The position numbers and the translations under genes are program-made. From the NCBI GenBank assembly GCA_963709665.1, contig CAVPWU010000002.1, positions 1,550,001 to 1,614,000 on the forward strand: a stretch of DNA of 64,000 nt. Reading direction: 5' to 3'. The notes below the pieces were generated by a model, which was not told the origin of the DNA, ran no database searches, and worked only from the letters and a program-made list of their open reading frames with translations. Source of the stretch: DASZIT01 sp963709665 (lineage in GTDB: Bacteria > Actinomycetota > Acidimicrobiia > Acidimicrobiales > RAAP-2). Shown here piece after piece: positions 34,487 through 43,236 of this stretch; position 1 is the stretch's first letter, and the number at the start of each line of letters is the position of its first letter.

Positions 34487-35389
34487 TTATGCAAGAGGTG
34501 CAATGAGTGCCGAGCGGAGTGAGCACAGGAGGGTGCCGGCCACCACCGCCGCCGTCTCGGCCCGGAGGACGGTCGGACCCAACCCGACCAGGTCCCCGGC
34601 CCCCTCCACCTCCTCGTCGGCCCATCCACCCTCGGGTCCGATGGCCACCACCTGCAGCCCGCCGTCCGGCCGTCGGCCGCCCGGGTGCGCCAGTGCCACC
34701 CGGTGACCGGTCTCGCGTCCCAGCTCCGCCAACTCCCGCACTGTCCGGACCGGTGACACCTCGGGGAGGTGGGGCCGGCGGCACTGGGCCGACGCCTCCA
34801 GCGCCACCCGGCGGAGACGATCCACCACCCGGGCCGCCCGTTCCCCCTCCCAACGGACCACCGACCGGCGGGTGTGGATCGGCACGATGTGGTCGACTCC
34901 GACCTCGGTCAACTTCTGCACCACCCACTCCGGCCGGTCCCCCTTCACCGGCGCGAACGCCACCGTCAGCGACGGCCGGGGCAACGGTTCGGTGACCGGC
35001 TCGCCCTCAGCGACCAGGACCGATGCCGGCTCGGCCCGTCCGCGGCGACCGCTCGTCCCCGCCGCCACCACACACGGCACCCACGTCCCGACCCCGTCCC
35101 CGGCGATCACCGGCTCGCCCGGGCGGAGGCGGAGGACGTCGAGCAGGTGTCGGGCGTCGTCGGCACCCACCACCGGCGCCGTCGGATCCGGGACGAAGAC
35201 CATGGCAGCCGCCGACACCAGGCGGGGGTCCGGAGCCGGGGGCCGATCGGGCCCCGGCTCCGACGGTGCACCACGGCCGGGATCCGGCTCGGGATCCGGC
35301 TCGGGATCCGGCTCGGACCTGGAGCCCACCCGGGGCGCCGGGTGCGGCGGGTCGGCCGGGTCCCCGGATCCGCCCCCGTCGCCGGCCAC
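34487..35389 (-). CDS. rsmE: 16S rRNA m3U1498 methyltransferase RsmE
   Basis: SPOUT methyltransferase. The body begins near 'MVFVPDPTAPVVGADDARHLLDVLRLRPGEPVIAGDG'. Core motifs are 'VAFAPVKGDRPEWVVQKLTEVGVDHIVPIHTRRSVVRW', 'EASAQCRRPHLPEVSPV' and the SAM knot 'VVAIGPEGGWADEEVE...VLRAETAAVVA'. The GTG at 35389 gives a ~60-residue Pro/Asp/Glu-rich leader coded by 12-bp repeats. ATG 35203 would give the usual length, and no clear Shine-Dalgarno sequence distinguishes them. It is third in the hrcA-dnaJ-rsmE operon, a common actinobacterial order. Confidence 0.88.
   Translation of the reverse strand: MAGDGGGSGDPADPPHPAPRVGSRSEPDPEPDPEPDPGRGAPSEPGPDRPPAPDPRLVSAAAMVFVPDPTAPVVGADDARHLLDVLRLRPGEPVIAGDGVGTWVPCVVAAGTSGRRGRAEPASVLVAEGEPVTEPLPRPSLTVAFAPVKGDRPEWVVQKLTEVGVDHIVPIHTRRSVVRWEGERAARVVDRLRRVALEASAQCRRPHLPEVSPVRTVRELAELGRETGHRVALAHPGGRRPDGGLQVVAIGPEGGWADEEVEGAGDLVGLGPTVLRAETAAVVAGTLLCSLRSALIAPLA
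35281..35316. repeat. Three exact 12-bp tandem repeats
   Basis: GATCCGGCTCGG three times in a row within the proposed N-terminal leader of rsmE, coding an alternating Pro/Asp/Glu stretch on the minus strand. If rsmE actually starts at 35203, these repeats are leader DNA between dnaJ and rsmE. Confidence 0.85.
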
Positions 35390-35408
35390 GGTCAGCGGGA
35401 GCCCACGA

Positions 35409-36554
35409 TCAGCTGAGGGCCGAGCGCAGCTTGGAGAAGAGACCGTCGCCTGCCGGTGCCCCCTCCAGATGATCGCCGCGGGCCTCGGCGAGAGCCGTCA
35501 ACAGCTGCCGCTGGGCGTCGTCCAGGTCGGTGGGGGTCTCCACCACCACGTGGACATAGAGGTCGCCCCGGCCCCGGCCCCGGAGGCGGGGGACGCCGAG
35601 GTGCTTCAGGTGGAGGACGGCACCGGTCTGGGTCCCCGGCTCGATCGTCAGATCCCGCTCGTCGTCGAGGGTGTCGAAGCCGATCACCGTCCCGAGCGCC
35701 GCCTGGGTCATGGCCACCCGCACCGAGGCGTGGACGTCGTCGCCGGAGCGCTCGAAGACCGGGTCCGGCTCGACGGCCAGGTGGACGAAGAGGGCGCCGT
35801 TGGGGCCGCCCCGGAAACCGGCCGGGCCGTGACCGGAGAGCCGGAGGGTCGAGCCCTCGTCCACTCCGGCCGGCACATCGACGGTGAGGGTGCGCTCCTC
35901 GTTGCGCCGGCCCTCACCTCGACAGTCGGAGCACGGCGACTCGATGTACTGGCCGCTCCCCTGGCAGCGGTTGCACGGCACCGCGGTGATGATCTGTCCG
36001 AGGATGGACTGGCGGACCCGTCGCAGTTCGCCGGCGCCCTGGCAGTCGGGGCAGCGGGTCGCCGAGGTCCCGGGCCGGGCACCGCTCCCCTCGCAGGTGT
36101 CGCAGTGGACCGGCGTCTGGATGGTGATCTCCCGGTGGGCCCCGAAGATCGCCTCCCGGAACGACAGTCGCAGCACCACCTCGGCGTCGGGTCCCGGCAT
36201 CGGCCCGGACCGTCGGCCCCGACCGGCCGTCGCTCCCCCACTGCCGTTGAAGAAGGCGTCGAACAGGTCTCCGAGGCCGCCGCCGAACGGGTCGCCGGCG
36301 CCGAAGCCATTCCCTCCGGCCGCCGGACCGAAGACGCCCTCGGCCCCGTAGCGGTCGTAGCGGGCACGCCGCTCCGGATCACGGAGCACCTCGTAGGCGA
36401 GGGACACCTCCTTGAACCGCTCCTCCGTCTGCGCGTCGCCCTGGTTGGCGTCCGGGTGGAACTCCCGGGCCTTCTTCCGGTAGGCGCGCTTGAGCTCGTC
36501 GTCGGTGGCGTCCCGCCCGACGTCGAGCAGCTGGTAGAGGTCGGCGTCTGTCAT
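35409..36554 (-). CDS. dnaJ: Chaperone DnaJ (Hsp40)
   Basis: 381 aa. The J domain has the HPD motif ('AREFHPDANQGD'). A Gly/Phe-rich linker follows ('GNGFGAGDPFGGGLGDLFDAFFNG'), then four zinc-binding CxxCxGxG repeats (CDTCEGSG, CPDCQGAG, CNRCQGSG, CSDCRGEG) and C-terminal substrate-binding domains. It stimulates DnaK ATPase and hands over unfolded clients. This is the second DnaJ type typical of actinobacteria that sits with hrcA and not with dnaK-grpE; neither of those is nearby. The ATG at 36554 overlaps the hrcA stop by four bases, and expression should follow CIRCE/HrcA control. Confidence 0.95.
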   Translation of the reverse strand: MTDADLYQLLDVGRDATDDELKRAYRKKAREFHPDANQGDAQTEERFKEVSLAYEVLRDPERRARYDRYGAEGVFGPAAGGNGFGAGDPFGGGLGDLFDAFFNGSGGATAGRGRRSGPMPGPDAEVVLRLSFREAIFGAHREITIQTPVHCDTCEGSGARPGTSATRCPDCQGAGELRRVRQSILGQIITAVPCNRCQGSGQYIESPCSDCRGEGRRNEERTLTVDVPAGVDEGSTLRLSGHGPAGFRGGPNGALFVHLAVEPDPVFERSGDDVHASVRVAMTQAALGTVIGFDTLDDERDLTIEPGTQTGAVLHLKHLGVPRLRGRGRGDLYVHVVVETPTDLDDAQRQLLTALAEARGDHLEGAPAGDGLFSKLRSALS

Positions 36555-37615
36555 CGGGCCGACTCGCCGAGGCGCCGGCTCAAGCCTTCACCCACCACCC
36601 GGGCCGCCGCCAGGGCCTGGGGGTAGTTCATCCGGGTGGGCCCGAGCAGGCCGATGGTGCCCGCCTCGGCGCCGTCCACCGAGATGGGCATCACCACCAC
36701 GGCACACGAGGCGAGCGGCTCCACCCCGTGCTCGGTGCCGATGGCCACCGACAGGCCGCGGTCGAGGACGTCCCGGAGGAGGGTGACCACCACCAACTGC
36801 TTCTCGAGGATGCTCAGGACCGAGCGGACGGTGTCCACCGCGTCGAAGGCGGCGGCCATGCGGGACGAGCCCCCCACGAACAGCTGGTCGACCGCCTCGC
36901 TCGACGCCAGCTCCCGGAGGGCGACGGTGGCGACACCCACCACCGCATCGGTGGAGGTATCGCCCGACGGCGGAAGCGCCGCCGGCACCGCCGAGAGAGG
37001 TGTCCCGAGGATGCTGGCGGCCAGATGCGCCCCGGCAGCGGCCAGCCGATCGTCGTCCGCCTCCTCGGTCAGCTCGAGGGAGTGCTTCTGCACCGCGCCG
37101 TCGGCCAGGACCACCACCAGGAGCGCCGTCCGCGGGGCGAGACCCACCAGCTGGACCGAGCGCACCGCCGAGGAGTCGTGGGAGGGGCCCAACACCATGG
37201 CGGTGCAGTCCGTCAGGTCGGCCAGCAGCCCCGAGGTCCGTTCGAGCATCTGCTCGATCTCCCCGTGGGCGTGATCGAAGAACTGCCGGACCTGTTGGCG
37301 CCCGACGGGGTCGAGAGGGCCGGGACCTCCCAGGTGGTCGACGAAGAAGCGGTAGCCCTTGTCGGTGGGGATGCGGCCGGCGCTGGTGTGGGGCTGGGCC
37401 AGATAGCCCTCGCGCTCGAGTGCCACCATGTCCGCCCGCACGGTGGCCGAGGACACGTTCACCCCGGTGGCGTCGAGGACGTGCTGGGAGCCGACCGGCT
37501 GGGCCGACCCGATGTAGGCGGTCACCACGGCGTTGAGGATGGCCGACTTCCGGGCGTCGAGCGTCTCCGGAACCGGTTCGGCCCCCTCGGCGTTCTTGGT
37601 ATCGGTGGTCTGCAT
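36551..37615 (-). CDS. hrcA: Heat-inducible transcription repressor HrcA
   Basis: 354 aa. The N-terminal winged helix has 'LDARKSAILNAVVTAYIGSAQPVGSQHVLD' and 'VSSATVRADMVALEREGYLAQPHTSAGRIPTDKGYRFFVDHL'. The GAF-like middle has 'LVVVLADGAVQKHSLEL', and the C-terminal 'GTIGLLGPTRMNYPQALAAARVVGEGLSRRL' is diagnostic. HrcA binds CIRCE and represses chaperone genes until heat titrates GroE. The ATG at 37615 is 62 bp from a near-perfect CIRCE element, so the hrcA-dnaJ-rsmE operon is autoregulated. Confidence 0.96.
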   Translation of the reverse strand: MQTTDTKNAEGAEPVPETLDARKSAILNAVVTAYIGSAQPVGSQHVLDATGVNVSSATVRADMVALEREGYLAQPHTSAGRIPTDKGYRFFVDHLGGPGPLDPVGRQQVRQFFDHAHGEIEQMLERTSGLLADLTDCTAMVLGPSHDSSAVRSVQLVGLAPRTALLVVVLADGAVQKHSLELTEEADDDRLAAAGAHLAASILGTPLSAVPAALPPSGDTSTDAVVGVATVALRELASSEAVDQLFVGGSSRMAAAFDAVDTVRSVLSILEKQLVVVTLLRDVLDRGLSVAIGTEHGVEPLASCAVVVMPISVDGAEAGTIGLLGPTRMNYPQALAAARVVGEGLSRRLGESAR

Positions 37616-37677
37616 GGCGGTTGGTTGCCTCGTCCGGAAGGCCGGCGACGGATCGCCGACGTCACGTCCCCTACTCG

Positions 37678-37704
37678 TTGGCACTCCAGTGTAGTGAGTG
37701 CTGG
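37678..37704. promoter_or_regulatory. CIRCE element (HrcA operator)
   Basis: TTGGCACTC, nine bases, GAGTGCTGG. It matches the consensus TTAGCACTC-N9-GAGTGCTAA except at the third base and its mate region (G for A, and GG at the end). Placed 62 bp before hrcA. Confidence 0.95.
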
Positions 37705-37786
37705 CTCGGGGTGGGCGTCCCAGGTGAGGGGTGCCGTGGCACCGAGTCCCGGCCCCGACCCGCCCCAGGCCCCCCGGCCCCGGGCC

Positions 37787-38446
37787 TCAGACGGCGGCGA
37801 CGTACAGCTGGTGGGTGATGGCGGGACCCAGGGCGATGGTCGTCGACCCCACGGTCAGGGTGAGCGTGCCGTCCGGAGCTTTGGCGTGGACGGTCGCCGT
37901 GGTCCCCGGGGTGAGTCCGTTGTCGCCCAGGTAGGTGAGGGAGATGGCGTCGTGCTCGACGCTCTCGGTGATCCGCTCGATACGGATCTGGTCACCCGGG
38001 ACCGAGTCGGCTAGCCGGTGCTGGGTCGGCCCCGTCGGCACCATGCCGGGGATCGGGTTGCCGTGGGGACAGGTGGTGGGGTTGTCGAGCAGGACCACCA
38101 GGCGCTCCTCGACCTCGTCGGAGATCACGTGCTCCCACCGGCCCGCCTCGAGGTGGGCCTTGTCCCAGTCGAGCCCGATGATGTCCACCAGCAGGCGCTC
38201 GGCCAACCGGTGCTTGCGGACCACACCTTCGGCCAGCGCGGCTCCCTCGGGCGTGAGCGAGATGTGCCGGGCGGTGCGCACGATGAAGCCGTCGGCCTCG
38301 AGGCGGTCGAGCATCTCCGACACCGAGGGTGCGGCCTTGTCGAGGCGTTCGGCGAGGCGGGCCTGAATGACAGGAATGCCCTCCTCCTCCAGGGAGAAGA
38401 TTGCCTCGAGGTACTCCTCGACCGGTGGGTGGAAACGGTCGAGCAC
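37787..38446 (-). CDS. DtxR-family metal-dependent regulator
   Basis: 219 aa. The N-terminal winged helix has 'PPVEEYLEAIFSLEEEG', 'LAERLDKAAPSVSEMLDRLEADGFI' and 'TARHISLTPEGAALA'. The dimerisation/metal domain has 'KHRLAERLLVDIIGLDWDKAHLEAGRWEHVISDEVEERL' and 'CPHGNPIPG', and the C-terminal SH3-like FeoA-type domain has 'YLGDNGLTPGTTATVHAKAP'. The Cys in CPHGNPIP and the Glu/His residues are the usual primary-site ligands. IdeR-like (Fe) versus MntR-like (Mn) specificity cannot be settled by eye. GTG 38446 is the start. It is divergent from the hypothetical gene at 38548. Confidence 0.9.
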   Translation of the reverse strand: MLDRFHPPVEEYLEAIFSLEEEGIPVIQARLAERLDKAAPSVSEMLDRLEADGFIVRTARHISLTPEGAALAEGVVRKHRLAERLLVDIIGLDWDKAHLEAGRWEHVISDEVEERLVVLLDNPTTCPHGNPIPGMVPTGPTQHRLADSVPGDQIRIERITESVEHDAISLTYLGDNGLTPGTTATVHAKAPDGTLTLTVGSTTIALGPAITHQLYVAAV

Positions 38447-38547
38447 GGCACCGATCCTAGGACACCTCGGCTCCGAGCGGTTCGGGTCGGTGGCGGCCTC
38501 CGATGCACCGGGACGTCCCCATCCAGGGCGGCACTACGGTGGGATGC

Positions 38548-39027
38548 ATGGACGACCGCCGCGATGACGAGCCGGTCGAGGCGGAGGAGGCAGCCCGGCC
38601 TGACGCCGGTGGGTCCGAGGACCCCCCGGTCGAGGCGCCGTCGGTTGCCAGCAACGACGAGGCGATCGTCGAGGGTGATCACCGGGACGAGAGCATCGAC
38701 GAAGGCGATGGTTCCGATGAGGCGGCCGGCGGCGACGGGTCGGTCGACCGGTTCAGCCGGGTCCGACGGTCGACCGCCGGCGCCATGATGACCGGGATCG
38801 CCATCGGGTTCCAGCAGGTCTTCGATCGTCCCAAGCAGGACATCCCGTTCGTCATCAAGGCCTCGAGCGACCCCGGCGACCCGGACAGTCCGATCGACCT
38901 CCAGTTCGACCCCGACGATCCGACCAAGACGGTGGCCATCATCAGGACGACCGCACCCCACACCGACACCCCGGCCGGCGAGCAGGGTCCGGGCGACGGC
39001 GACGAGCGGGACGTCCCCAGGAAGTAG
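38548..39027 (+). CDS. Hypothetical acidic protein, 159 aa
   Basis: The N-terminal ~70 residues are disordered, very acidic and Gly/Ala/Pro-rich. The C-terminal half is more ordered ('RRSTAGAMMTGIAIGFQQVFD', 'QDIPFVIKASSDPGDPDSPIDLQFDPDDPTKTVAIIR'). I recall similar unnamed proteins in actinobacteria but no function. ATG 38548 is preferred over 38503, which has no better Shine-Dalgarno sequence. It shares a short divergent promoter region with the DtxR-family gene and is convergent with the HNH gene. Confidence 0.65.
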   Translation: MDDRRDDEPVEAEEAARPDAGGSEDPPVEAPSVASNDEAIVEGDHRDESIDEGDGSDEAAGGDGSVDRFSRVRRSTAGAMMTGIAIGFQQVFDRPKQDIPFVIKASSDPGDPDSPIDLQFDPDDPTKTVAIIRTTAPHTDTPAGEQGPGDGDERDVPRK

Positions 39028-39065
39028 GTCAATCCACCTGCCCCGACCAGGAGGCGCGTTCCCAC

Positions 39066-40706
39066 TCACTCCGTGTGGGGGAAGAGGGTGGGGCCACCCG
39101 GGTCGGGCGGGTCGGGGTCGGGTGGGTCGGGATCCGCCGGGGGTGGGCCGACCGGGCCGTAGCCGTGGGCTCTCCCCTTGGGGGTGACGGTGAAGCTCCA
39201 GCTGTGGTCGGGGTTCCGGTCCAGGTGGAAGTAGCCCCGGGTCTTCAACCCGTGGTGGAAGGGGCACAGCCGGACCAGGTTCCACCACTGGGTGGGTCCC
39301 TGCTTGGCGAAGTCCACCGACCAGTGGTCGATCTGGAGGTGACGGTGCTGGTCACAGCCGGAGATCACACAGACCGGGTCCCGCTCCAAGAGGGCCGAGG
39401 CCACCGGGGCGGGGATGCCCCGCTTCAGGTTGACGATGCAGGGGACGTCCACCCCGTCGGTGATGACCAGGCGGAGGAGGGCGTCCCCCATGATCTCCCG
39501 GGCCCGCTCCACCGAGATGGGCCCGATGCCGGGGATCTCGCACCTCTGTCCCGGCCCGGCGAACCCGGCCCGCAGGGCGGCGAGGTCGACCCGGACGTGG
39601 ACGGTGTCGGTCCGGTAGGGGCCACGGGACCGGCCGGTGCCGGTGGTGGCACCCCGGCCCCGGCCCTGGCCGGTGCCCGATCGCTGGCCACCACCCGGGC
39701 CTCCGGTGCCATGTCCCTGCCCGGCATCGGGGCCCTGCCCGGCTCCGGCATCGGGGCCCTGCCCCTGCCCGGCATCAGGGCCCTGCCCCTGCCCGGCATC
39801 AGGGCCCTGTCCGGCTCCGGCATCGGGGCCCTGTCCCTGCCCGGCACCCCGGGTCCCGGCCGGGTCGCCGGTCCCGGTGGCCCCGGTGGCCCCGGTGGTC
39901 CCGGTGGCCACCAGCTCCACCAGGGCGTCGGCCATGTAGGCGTCCCGGGACTCCTCGATGCCGGCCCTCCGGTTCCGGCGGAACACCTGGTCACACGTCC
40001 GCTCCAGCGCCGAGCGCAGCCGGGCCCCCTCCAGGGGGGCGAACCGGCCGTGGAGGAGGGTCATGCCGTCGACCGGATCGGTCCAGGTGCGGAGCGACCG
40101 CCTGGCGTGGAGCCGCTCCTCCCGCCGGCGCTCGTCCTCGGCCGAGCCCCGTTGGGCCCGGGCCCGGCCGGCCTTGTCCTGGACGGTGCGGAGGGAGTCG
40201 GTCTCCGCCCCGGCCAGCAGGTCGGCCTCCGCCCCGGGGTTCTCCTTCACGGCCCCCGAGATCAGCCGGGCCTTCCTCGGGGAGAGCTTCCCGCCCCGGA
40301 GGGCGTCCTCCACCCCGGGCTGGGAGCCGAGGTTCTCCCCCAGCTTCAGGGTGTCGAGGGCATCGCCCAGCGACTCCCCGGTCTCGGCGGCCAGCCACTC
40401 GGCCCCCGAACGCTGGCCGGAGCGGCGGTGGATGTCCGAGTCGGCGGCCCGCCTGGCGGCCAGGGTCTTGCCCGCCTGGGCCAGGTGCTCGATCCGGGCG
40501 AAGCGCCGGACCAGGGAGGCGGCGTCGTCACCGCTGAAGCGGGCCGGCTCGAAGGACCGCACGAACCCCTCGAGCTCCGACTCCAGGCCGGACAGGACCG
40601 AGGTGGCCCCCTCCCCACCGCACGCCGCCGAGGACCCGGCCGGGGTGGCCCCACCGGTGGCCCTCGCCTCCGTCTTCGTCGCCCCGCCGGGGACCCGACC
40701 TGTCAT
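39066..40706 (-). CDS. DUF222/13E12-type HNH endonuclease-domain protein
   Basis: 546 aa. The DUF222-like helical body is in the first ~270 residues ('RFARIEHLAQAGKTLAARRAADSD', 'LKLGENLGSQPGVEDALRGGKLSPRKARLISGAV'). A long Gly/Gln/Pro/Asp repeat follows (~280-385), and the C-terminal HNH motif is 'CDQHRHLQIDHWSVDFAKQG...NLVRLCPFHHGLKTRG'. Actinobacteria carry many such 13E12 proteins; activity is rarely shown. ATG 40706 is clear. It is probably a chromosomal paralogue-family member rather than a mobile element, since no terminal repeats or intron structure flank it. Confidence 0.88.
   Translation of the reverse strand: MTGRVPGGATKTEARATGGATPAGSSAACGGEGATSVLSGLESELEGFVRSFEPARFSGDDAASLVRRFARIEHLAQAGKTLAARRAADSDIHRRSGQRSGAEWLAAETGESLGDALDTLKLGENLGSQPGVEDALRGGKLSPRKARLISGAVKENPGAEADLLAGAETDSLRTVQDKAGRARAQRGSAEDERRREERLHARRSLRTWTDPVDGMTLLHGRFAPLEGARLRSALERTCDQVFRRNRRAGIEESRDAYMADALVELVATGTTGATGATGTGDPAGTRGAGQGQGPDAGAGQGPDAGQGQGPDAGQGQGPDAGAGQGPDAGQGHGTGGPGGGQRSGTGQGRGRGATTGTGRSRGPYRTDTVHVRVDLAALRAGFAGPGQRCEIPGIGPISVERAREIMGDALLRLVITDGVDVPCIVNLKRGIPAPVASALLERDPVCVISGCDQHRHLQIDHWSVDFAKQGPTQWWNLVRLCPFHHGLKTRGYFHLDRNPDHSWSFTVTPKGRAHGYGPVGPPPADPDPPDPDPPDPGGPTLFPHTE
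39700..39850. repeat. Low-complexity coding repeats in HNH protein
   Basis: Variable 24-36-bp units coding GQGQGPDAG/GAGQGPDAG are repeated about six times in frame. The middle of the protein is clearly expanding by slippage or recombination. Not CRISPR: no unique spacers. Confidence 0.85.
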
Positions 40707-40902
40707 GGGGAAATTGTCCCAGGAGGGTGTGACAACCCCCGCTGGTCGGATCACCGGCCCGGGGGAACGGCCGGGTGGAACCCCCCGGGGAGGACACCCG
40801 GGAGAGGACACCGACGAGGGAGGACACCGGCCGGGCGGGAGCCGACCGGTCCGCACCGGGCCGACCGGCGGGGGATCGGGCCAGGACCCGGGACCACGCG
40901 CC

Positions 40903-41427
40903 CTACGGCGCCGGCAGCCCCCGCCACCAGGTGCCGCCCCGGGAGTAGAGCTCCTGGGTGTTGATCCCCGGGTTGGCCGCCCGGATCGCCCCGAAGAGCT
41001 CCTGGACGTCCGCCTCCCGGCGGAACAGCCAGAACTCGACGTGCGAGGCGTCCCGGAAGCGCAGGGAGTAGACGCCCGGCCGCCGGTCCCGACGGATGCT
41101 CGAGAGCTCGGTGACCGGGAGCGAGCCCCGTCGCTGGTAGGTCGACCGCCACCCCACCAGTCCGGTGGCCGGGTCGTAGGAGAGCTCGCAGGCGGTGAGC
41201 ACCAGCAGGGCCCGGCCGCTGAACAGGGACATGCCGGCGAAGAGGGCGCCGAACGCCACCACCGGGAAGAGGGGACGGGCCAGGCCGGCCACGATCAGGA
41301 GCGCCCCGACCGCCACCAGGAGTACGACCGCCGCCACCAGGACCCGCTCGGCCACGAGGGGGAGCGTGCGACCGGTCACCGCCCCCGACCCGGCCCCCGA
41401 CCCCGCCCCCGACCCCGGCTCAGTCAT
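40903..41427 (-). CDS. Hypothetical two-helix membrane protein, 174 aa
   Basis: A Gly/Ser leader is followed by two hydrophobic helices ('VAERVLVAAVVLLVAVGALLIVAG' and 'FPVVAFGALFAGMSLFS'), then a soluble PH-like domain: 'CELSYDPATGLVGWRSTYQRRGSLPVTELSSIRRDRRPGVYSLRFRDASHVEFWLF...VQELFGAIRAANPG'. The strand pattern ending in a helix resembles bacterial PH-like (bPH) domains; that call is tentative. The ATG at 41427 overlaps the lepA stop by 8 bp, so it is probably cotranscribed with lepA. Confidence 0.65.
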   Translation of the reverse strand: MTEPGSGAGSGAGSGAVTGRTLPLVAERVLVAAVVLLVAVGALLIVAGLARPLFPVVAFGALFAGMSLFSGRALLVLTACELSYDPATGLVGWRSTYQRRGSLPVTELSSIRRDRRPGVYSLRFRDASHVEFWLFRREADVQELFGAIRAANPGINTQELYSRGGTWWRGLPAP

Positions 41428-43207
41428 CGAGGCGGAGGGCGGAGACGAACGCCTCCTGCGGGACTTCGACCCGCCCGATGTTCTTCATCTTCTTCTTGCC
41501 CTCCTTCTGCTTCTCGAGGAGCTTGCGCTTCCGGGTGATGTCGCCGCCGTAGCACTTGGCCAGGACGTCCTTGCGACGCGCCTTGACCGTCTCCCGGGCC
41601 AGGACCCGGCCGCCGATGGCGGCCTGGATGGGCACGTCGAACATCTGCCGCGGGATGAGCTCCCGGAGCTTCTCGGCCATGCGCCGCCCGTAGAAGTCGG
41701 CCTGGGACTTGTGGACGATGGTGGAGAAGGCGTCGACGGGGACGTGGTTGATGAGGAGGTCCACCTTGACCAGGTCGGCGGTGGCGTAGCCCGACGGCTC
41801 GTAGTCGAGGCTGGCGTAGCCCTTGGAGCGGCTCTTCAACTGGTCGAAGAAGTTCACCACCACCTCGGCCAGCGGGATGTCGTAGACGAACTCCACCCGC
41901 TCGGGGGACAGGAACTCCATCCGCACCATCTCGCCCCGCTTGGACTGGCACAGCTCCATGACGGTGCCGGTGTACTCGGAGGGGGTGAGGATGGTGGCCT
42001 TCAGGATCGGCTCGTCGATGTGGTCGAGCTTGGTGGGCTCGGGCAGCTCACTGGGGTTGTCCACCTCCACCTTGGTGCCGTCGACCAGAAAGGCCTCATA
42101 GGCCACCGAGGGGGAGGTGGCGATGAGGGAGAGGTCGAACTCCCGCTCCAGGCGCTCCCGGACGATCTCCATGTGCAACAGACCCAGGAAGCCGCACCGG
42201 AAGCCGAAACCGAGGGCCTTGGACGACTCCGGCTCGTAGGTGAAGCTGGCGTCGTTCAGCCGGAGCTTCTCCAGGGCGTCGCGCAGATCGGGAAGCTCGT
42301 CGCCGTCGATGGGGAACAGCCCGCAGAACACCATGGGGTTGGGGTCGCGGTAGCCGGCCAGGGCCACGGGCGCCGGATGGGTGGCGGTGGTGACGGTCTC
42401 GCCGGAGCGGGCGCCGCCCACGTTTTTGATGCCGGCGATCAGGTAGCCGACCTCCCCGGGGCCGAGCTCCTCCACCGGGACGGTGACCGGGGTCCGGATC
42501 CCGATCTCCTCGATCTCGTGGTTGGAGGCGGCGTTCATGAACCGGAGCCGGGCCGTGCCGACCAGGGTCCCCTCCATCACCCGGATGGAGCTGACCACCC
42601 CCCGGTACTGGTCGTAGGAGGAGTCGAAGATGAGTGCCCGGAGCGGCGCCGCCGGGTCGCCGACCGGGTGGGGGATGCGGGCCACGATGGCGTCGAGGAG
42701 CTCGGGGACACCCTCGCCGGTCTTGGCCGAGATGTGCAGGATGTCCTCGGCGGCCAGGCCCAGCACGTTCTCGATCTCGGCGGCGCACCGCTCGGGGTCG
42801 GCGGCCGGCAGGTCGATCTTGTTGAGGACGGCCACGATCTCCAGGTCGTTGTCGAGGGCCTGGTAGCAGTTGGCCAGGGTCTGGGCCTGGATCCCCTGGG
42901 AGGCGTCGACCAGCAGCACCGCCCCCTCGCAGGCGGCCAGTGACCGGCTCACCTCGTACCCGAAGTCGACGTGGCCGGGGGTGTCGATGAGGTGGAGGGT
43001 GTGGTCCTTCCACGGCACCCGCACGTTCTGGGCCTTGATGGTGATCCCCCGCTCGCGCTCGATGTCCATCGAGTCGAGGTACTGCTCCCGCATCAGGCGG
43101 GGGTCGACCGCCCCGGTCAGCTCGAGGATCCGGTCGGACAGGGTGGACTTGCCGTGGTCGACGTGGCTGATGATGGAGAAGTTGCGGATTCGGTCGACGG
43201 GCAGCAC
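41420..43207 (-). CDS. lepA: Elongation factor 4 (LepA)
   Basis: 595 aa. G1 is 'IISHVDHGKSTLSDRILE', G2 'MDIERERGITIKAQ', G3 'HLIDTPGHVDF', G4 'AVLNKIDLPAADP'. The LepA-specific C-terminal domain has 'INHVPVDAFSTIVHKSQADFYGRRMAEKLRELIPRQMFDVPIQAAIGGRVLARETVKARRKDVLAKCYGGD'. It is a ribosome-binding GTPase acting in translation under stress or in 30S assembly. GTG 43207 gives 'MLPVDRIRNFSII', the family start. Residues encoded further upstream in frame are unrelated. It is divergent from the small membrane protein at 43237. Confidence 0.96.
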   Translation of the reverse strand: MLPVDRIRNFSIISHVDHGKSTLSDRILELTGAVDPRLMREQYLDSMDIERERGITIKAQNVRVPWKDHTLHLIDTPGHVDFGYEVSRSLAACEGAVLLVDASQGIQAQTLANCYQALDNDLEIVAVLNKIDLPAADPERCAAEIENVLGLAAEDILHISAKTGEGVPELLDAIVARIPHPVGDPAAPLRALIFDSSYDQYRGVVSSIRVMEGTLVGTARLRFMNAASNHEIEEIGIRTPVTVPVEELGPGEVGYLIAGIKNVGGARSGETVTTATHPAPVALAGYRDPNPMVFCGLFPIDGDELPDLRDALEKLRLNDASFTYEPESSKALGFGFRCGFLGLLHMEIVRERLEREFDLSLIATSPSVAYEAFLVDGTKVEVDNPSELPEPTKLDHIDEPILKATILTPSEYTGTVMELCQSKRGEMVRMEFLSPERVEFVYDIPLAEVVVNFFDQLKSRSKGYASLDYEPSGYATADLVKVDLLINHVPVDAFSTIVHKSQADFYGRRMAEKLRELIPRQMFDVPIQAAIGGRVLARETVKARRKDVLAKCYGGDITRKRKLLEKQKEGKKKMKNIGRVEVPQEAFVSALRLDD

Positions 43208-43236
43208 GGGCCGCCCAGCGTACCTACACTTCCGAG

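Noticed and set aside
39700..39850. Possible CRISPR or minisatellite
   Set aside because: The short units stay in frame within the HNH protein and have no spacers.
39066..40706. HNH protein as a mobile group I/II intron or homing element
   Set aside because: No intron structure, target duplication or interrupted host gene; 13E12/DUF222 proteins are ordinary actinobacterial paralogues.
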